The translations under genes and the position numbers were made by a program. This document shows positions 5,691 to 5,799 of a DNA stretch of 5,799 bases, one piece after another. How positions within the stretch are numbered: the stretch's first letter is position 1; each line of letters opens with the position of its first letter. The notes under the pieces are model-generated. The model worked only from the letters and a program-made list of their open reading frames with translations, was not told where the DNA came from and did no database searches. This DNA comes from Burkholderiales bacterium (GTDB lineage: Bacteria > Pseudomonadota > Gammaproteobacteria > Burkholderiales > Nitrosomonadaceae): contig JACKLU010000034.1 of NCBI GenBank assembly GCA_024235735.1, forward strand, positions 1 to 5,799, written 5' to 3'.

Positions 5691-5711
5691 GCCACCGGCA
5701 ATACCGGTGGC
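5691..5711 (+). terminator. Hairpin terminator after the cytochrome gene
   Basis: GCCACCGG (5691-5698) pairs perfectly with CCGGTGGC (5704-5711) around a five-base CAATA loop, 25 bases after the stop codon. The following TCTCGATTG is a poor U-tract, so termination may be partial. It marks the probable end of the paralogue 3-cytochrome transcript. Confidence 0.6.
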
Positions 5712-5763
5712 TCTCGATTGCAGTAACTATTCAGCCCTATTTGACAAGGCGTTTGATTATTCT

Positions 5764-5799
5764 GTCATTTCGAGCAGCAGCGAGAAATCTTGAACCTAG
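5764..5799. repeat. Start of a dispersed palindromic repeat (cut by window edge)
   Basis: GTCATTTCGAGC followed by GCGAGAAATCTTG forms a hairpin: ATTTC (5767-5771) pairs with GAAAT (5784-5788), a GA/GA internal loop follows, then GC pairs with GC around AGCA. Sequences of the type GTCATTTCGAGCG-n-AGCGAGAAATCT recur as intergenic repeats in many environmental bacterial genomes, as I recall. Only one copy is visible here. Confidence 0.45.

Noticed and set aside
5741..5763. Promoter from the perfect -35-like TTGACA at 5741
   Set aside because: No acceptable -10 hexamer lies 15-19 bases downstream. GATTAT is too close to serve.

Overview
The window looks like a betaproteobacterial chromosome segment, most probably from the Nitrosomonadales (ammonia oxidisers or methylotroph relatives). 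The clues are moderate GC content, three proteins ending in a betaproteobacterial-style PEP-CTERM sorting signal (VPEAxTWAMLLAGLGLIGWRLR), and a large periplasmic di-haem MauG-type cytochrome. The taxon is an inference from protein style, not from a marker gene.

Layout, all on the + strand: (1) positions 1-833, a PEP-CTERM protein cut by the left window edge and missing only about four codons; (2) 834-1305, a 472-base gap with an intrinsic terminator, then a candidate promoter with an overlapping quasi-palindromic operator, then a structured leader whose 3' half closely matches the c-di-GMP-I (GEMM-I) riboswitch; (3) 1306-2154, a complete PEP-CTERM paralogue behind a strong ribosome binding site; (4) 2155-2585, a gap with a long perfect hairpin and repeats shared with the first gap; (5) 2586-3422, a third paralogue with the same body but an unrelated N-terminus and 5' flank; (6) 3467-5665, a 732-residue di-haem cytochrome c peroxidase/MauG-family protein, 44 bases downstream of the third paralogue and probably co-transcribed with it; (7) 5666-5799, a terminator hairpin and the start of a dispersed repeat-like palindrome.

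The three PEP-CTERM paralogues are cysteine-free secreted proteins of about 280 residues that share a glycine- and aromatic-rich body. They should be exported by Sec, held by the C-terminal helix and processed by an exosortase encoded elsewhere. The likely theme is surface or matrix protein production under signal control, with c-di-GMP or a related dinucleotide as the candidate ligand for paralogue 2. The third paralogue is coupled to a periplasmic redox enzyme. The link between cytochrome and surface protein is inferred only from adjacency.

The most notable points are the riboswitch-like leader, whose 5' half departs from the GEMM-I consensus as I remember it, the operator/promoter/aptamer stack in front of it, and the repeat pairs flanking paralogue 2. 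No RNA gene, CRISPR array, transposase or - strand gene was found.
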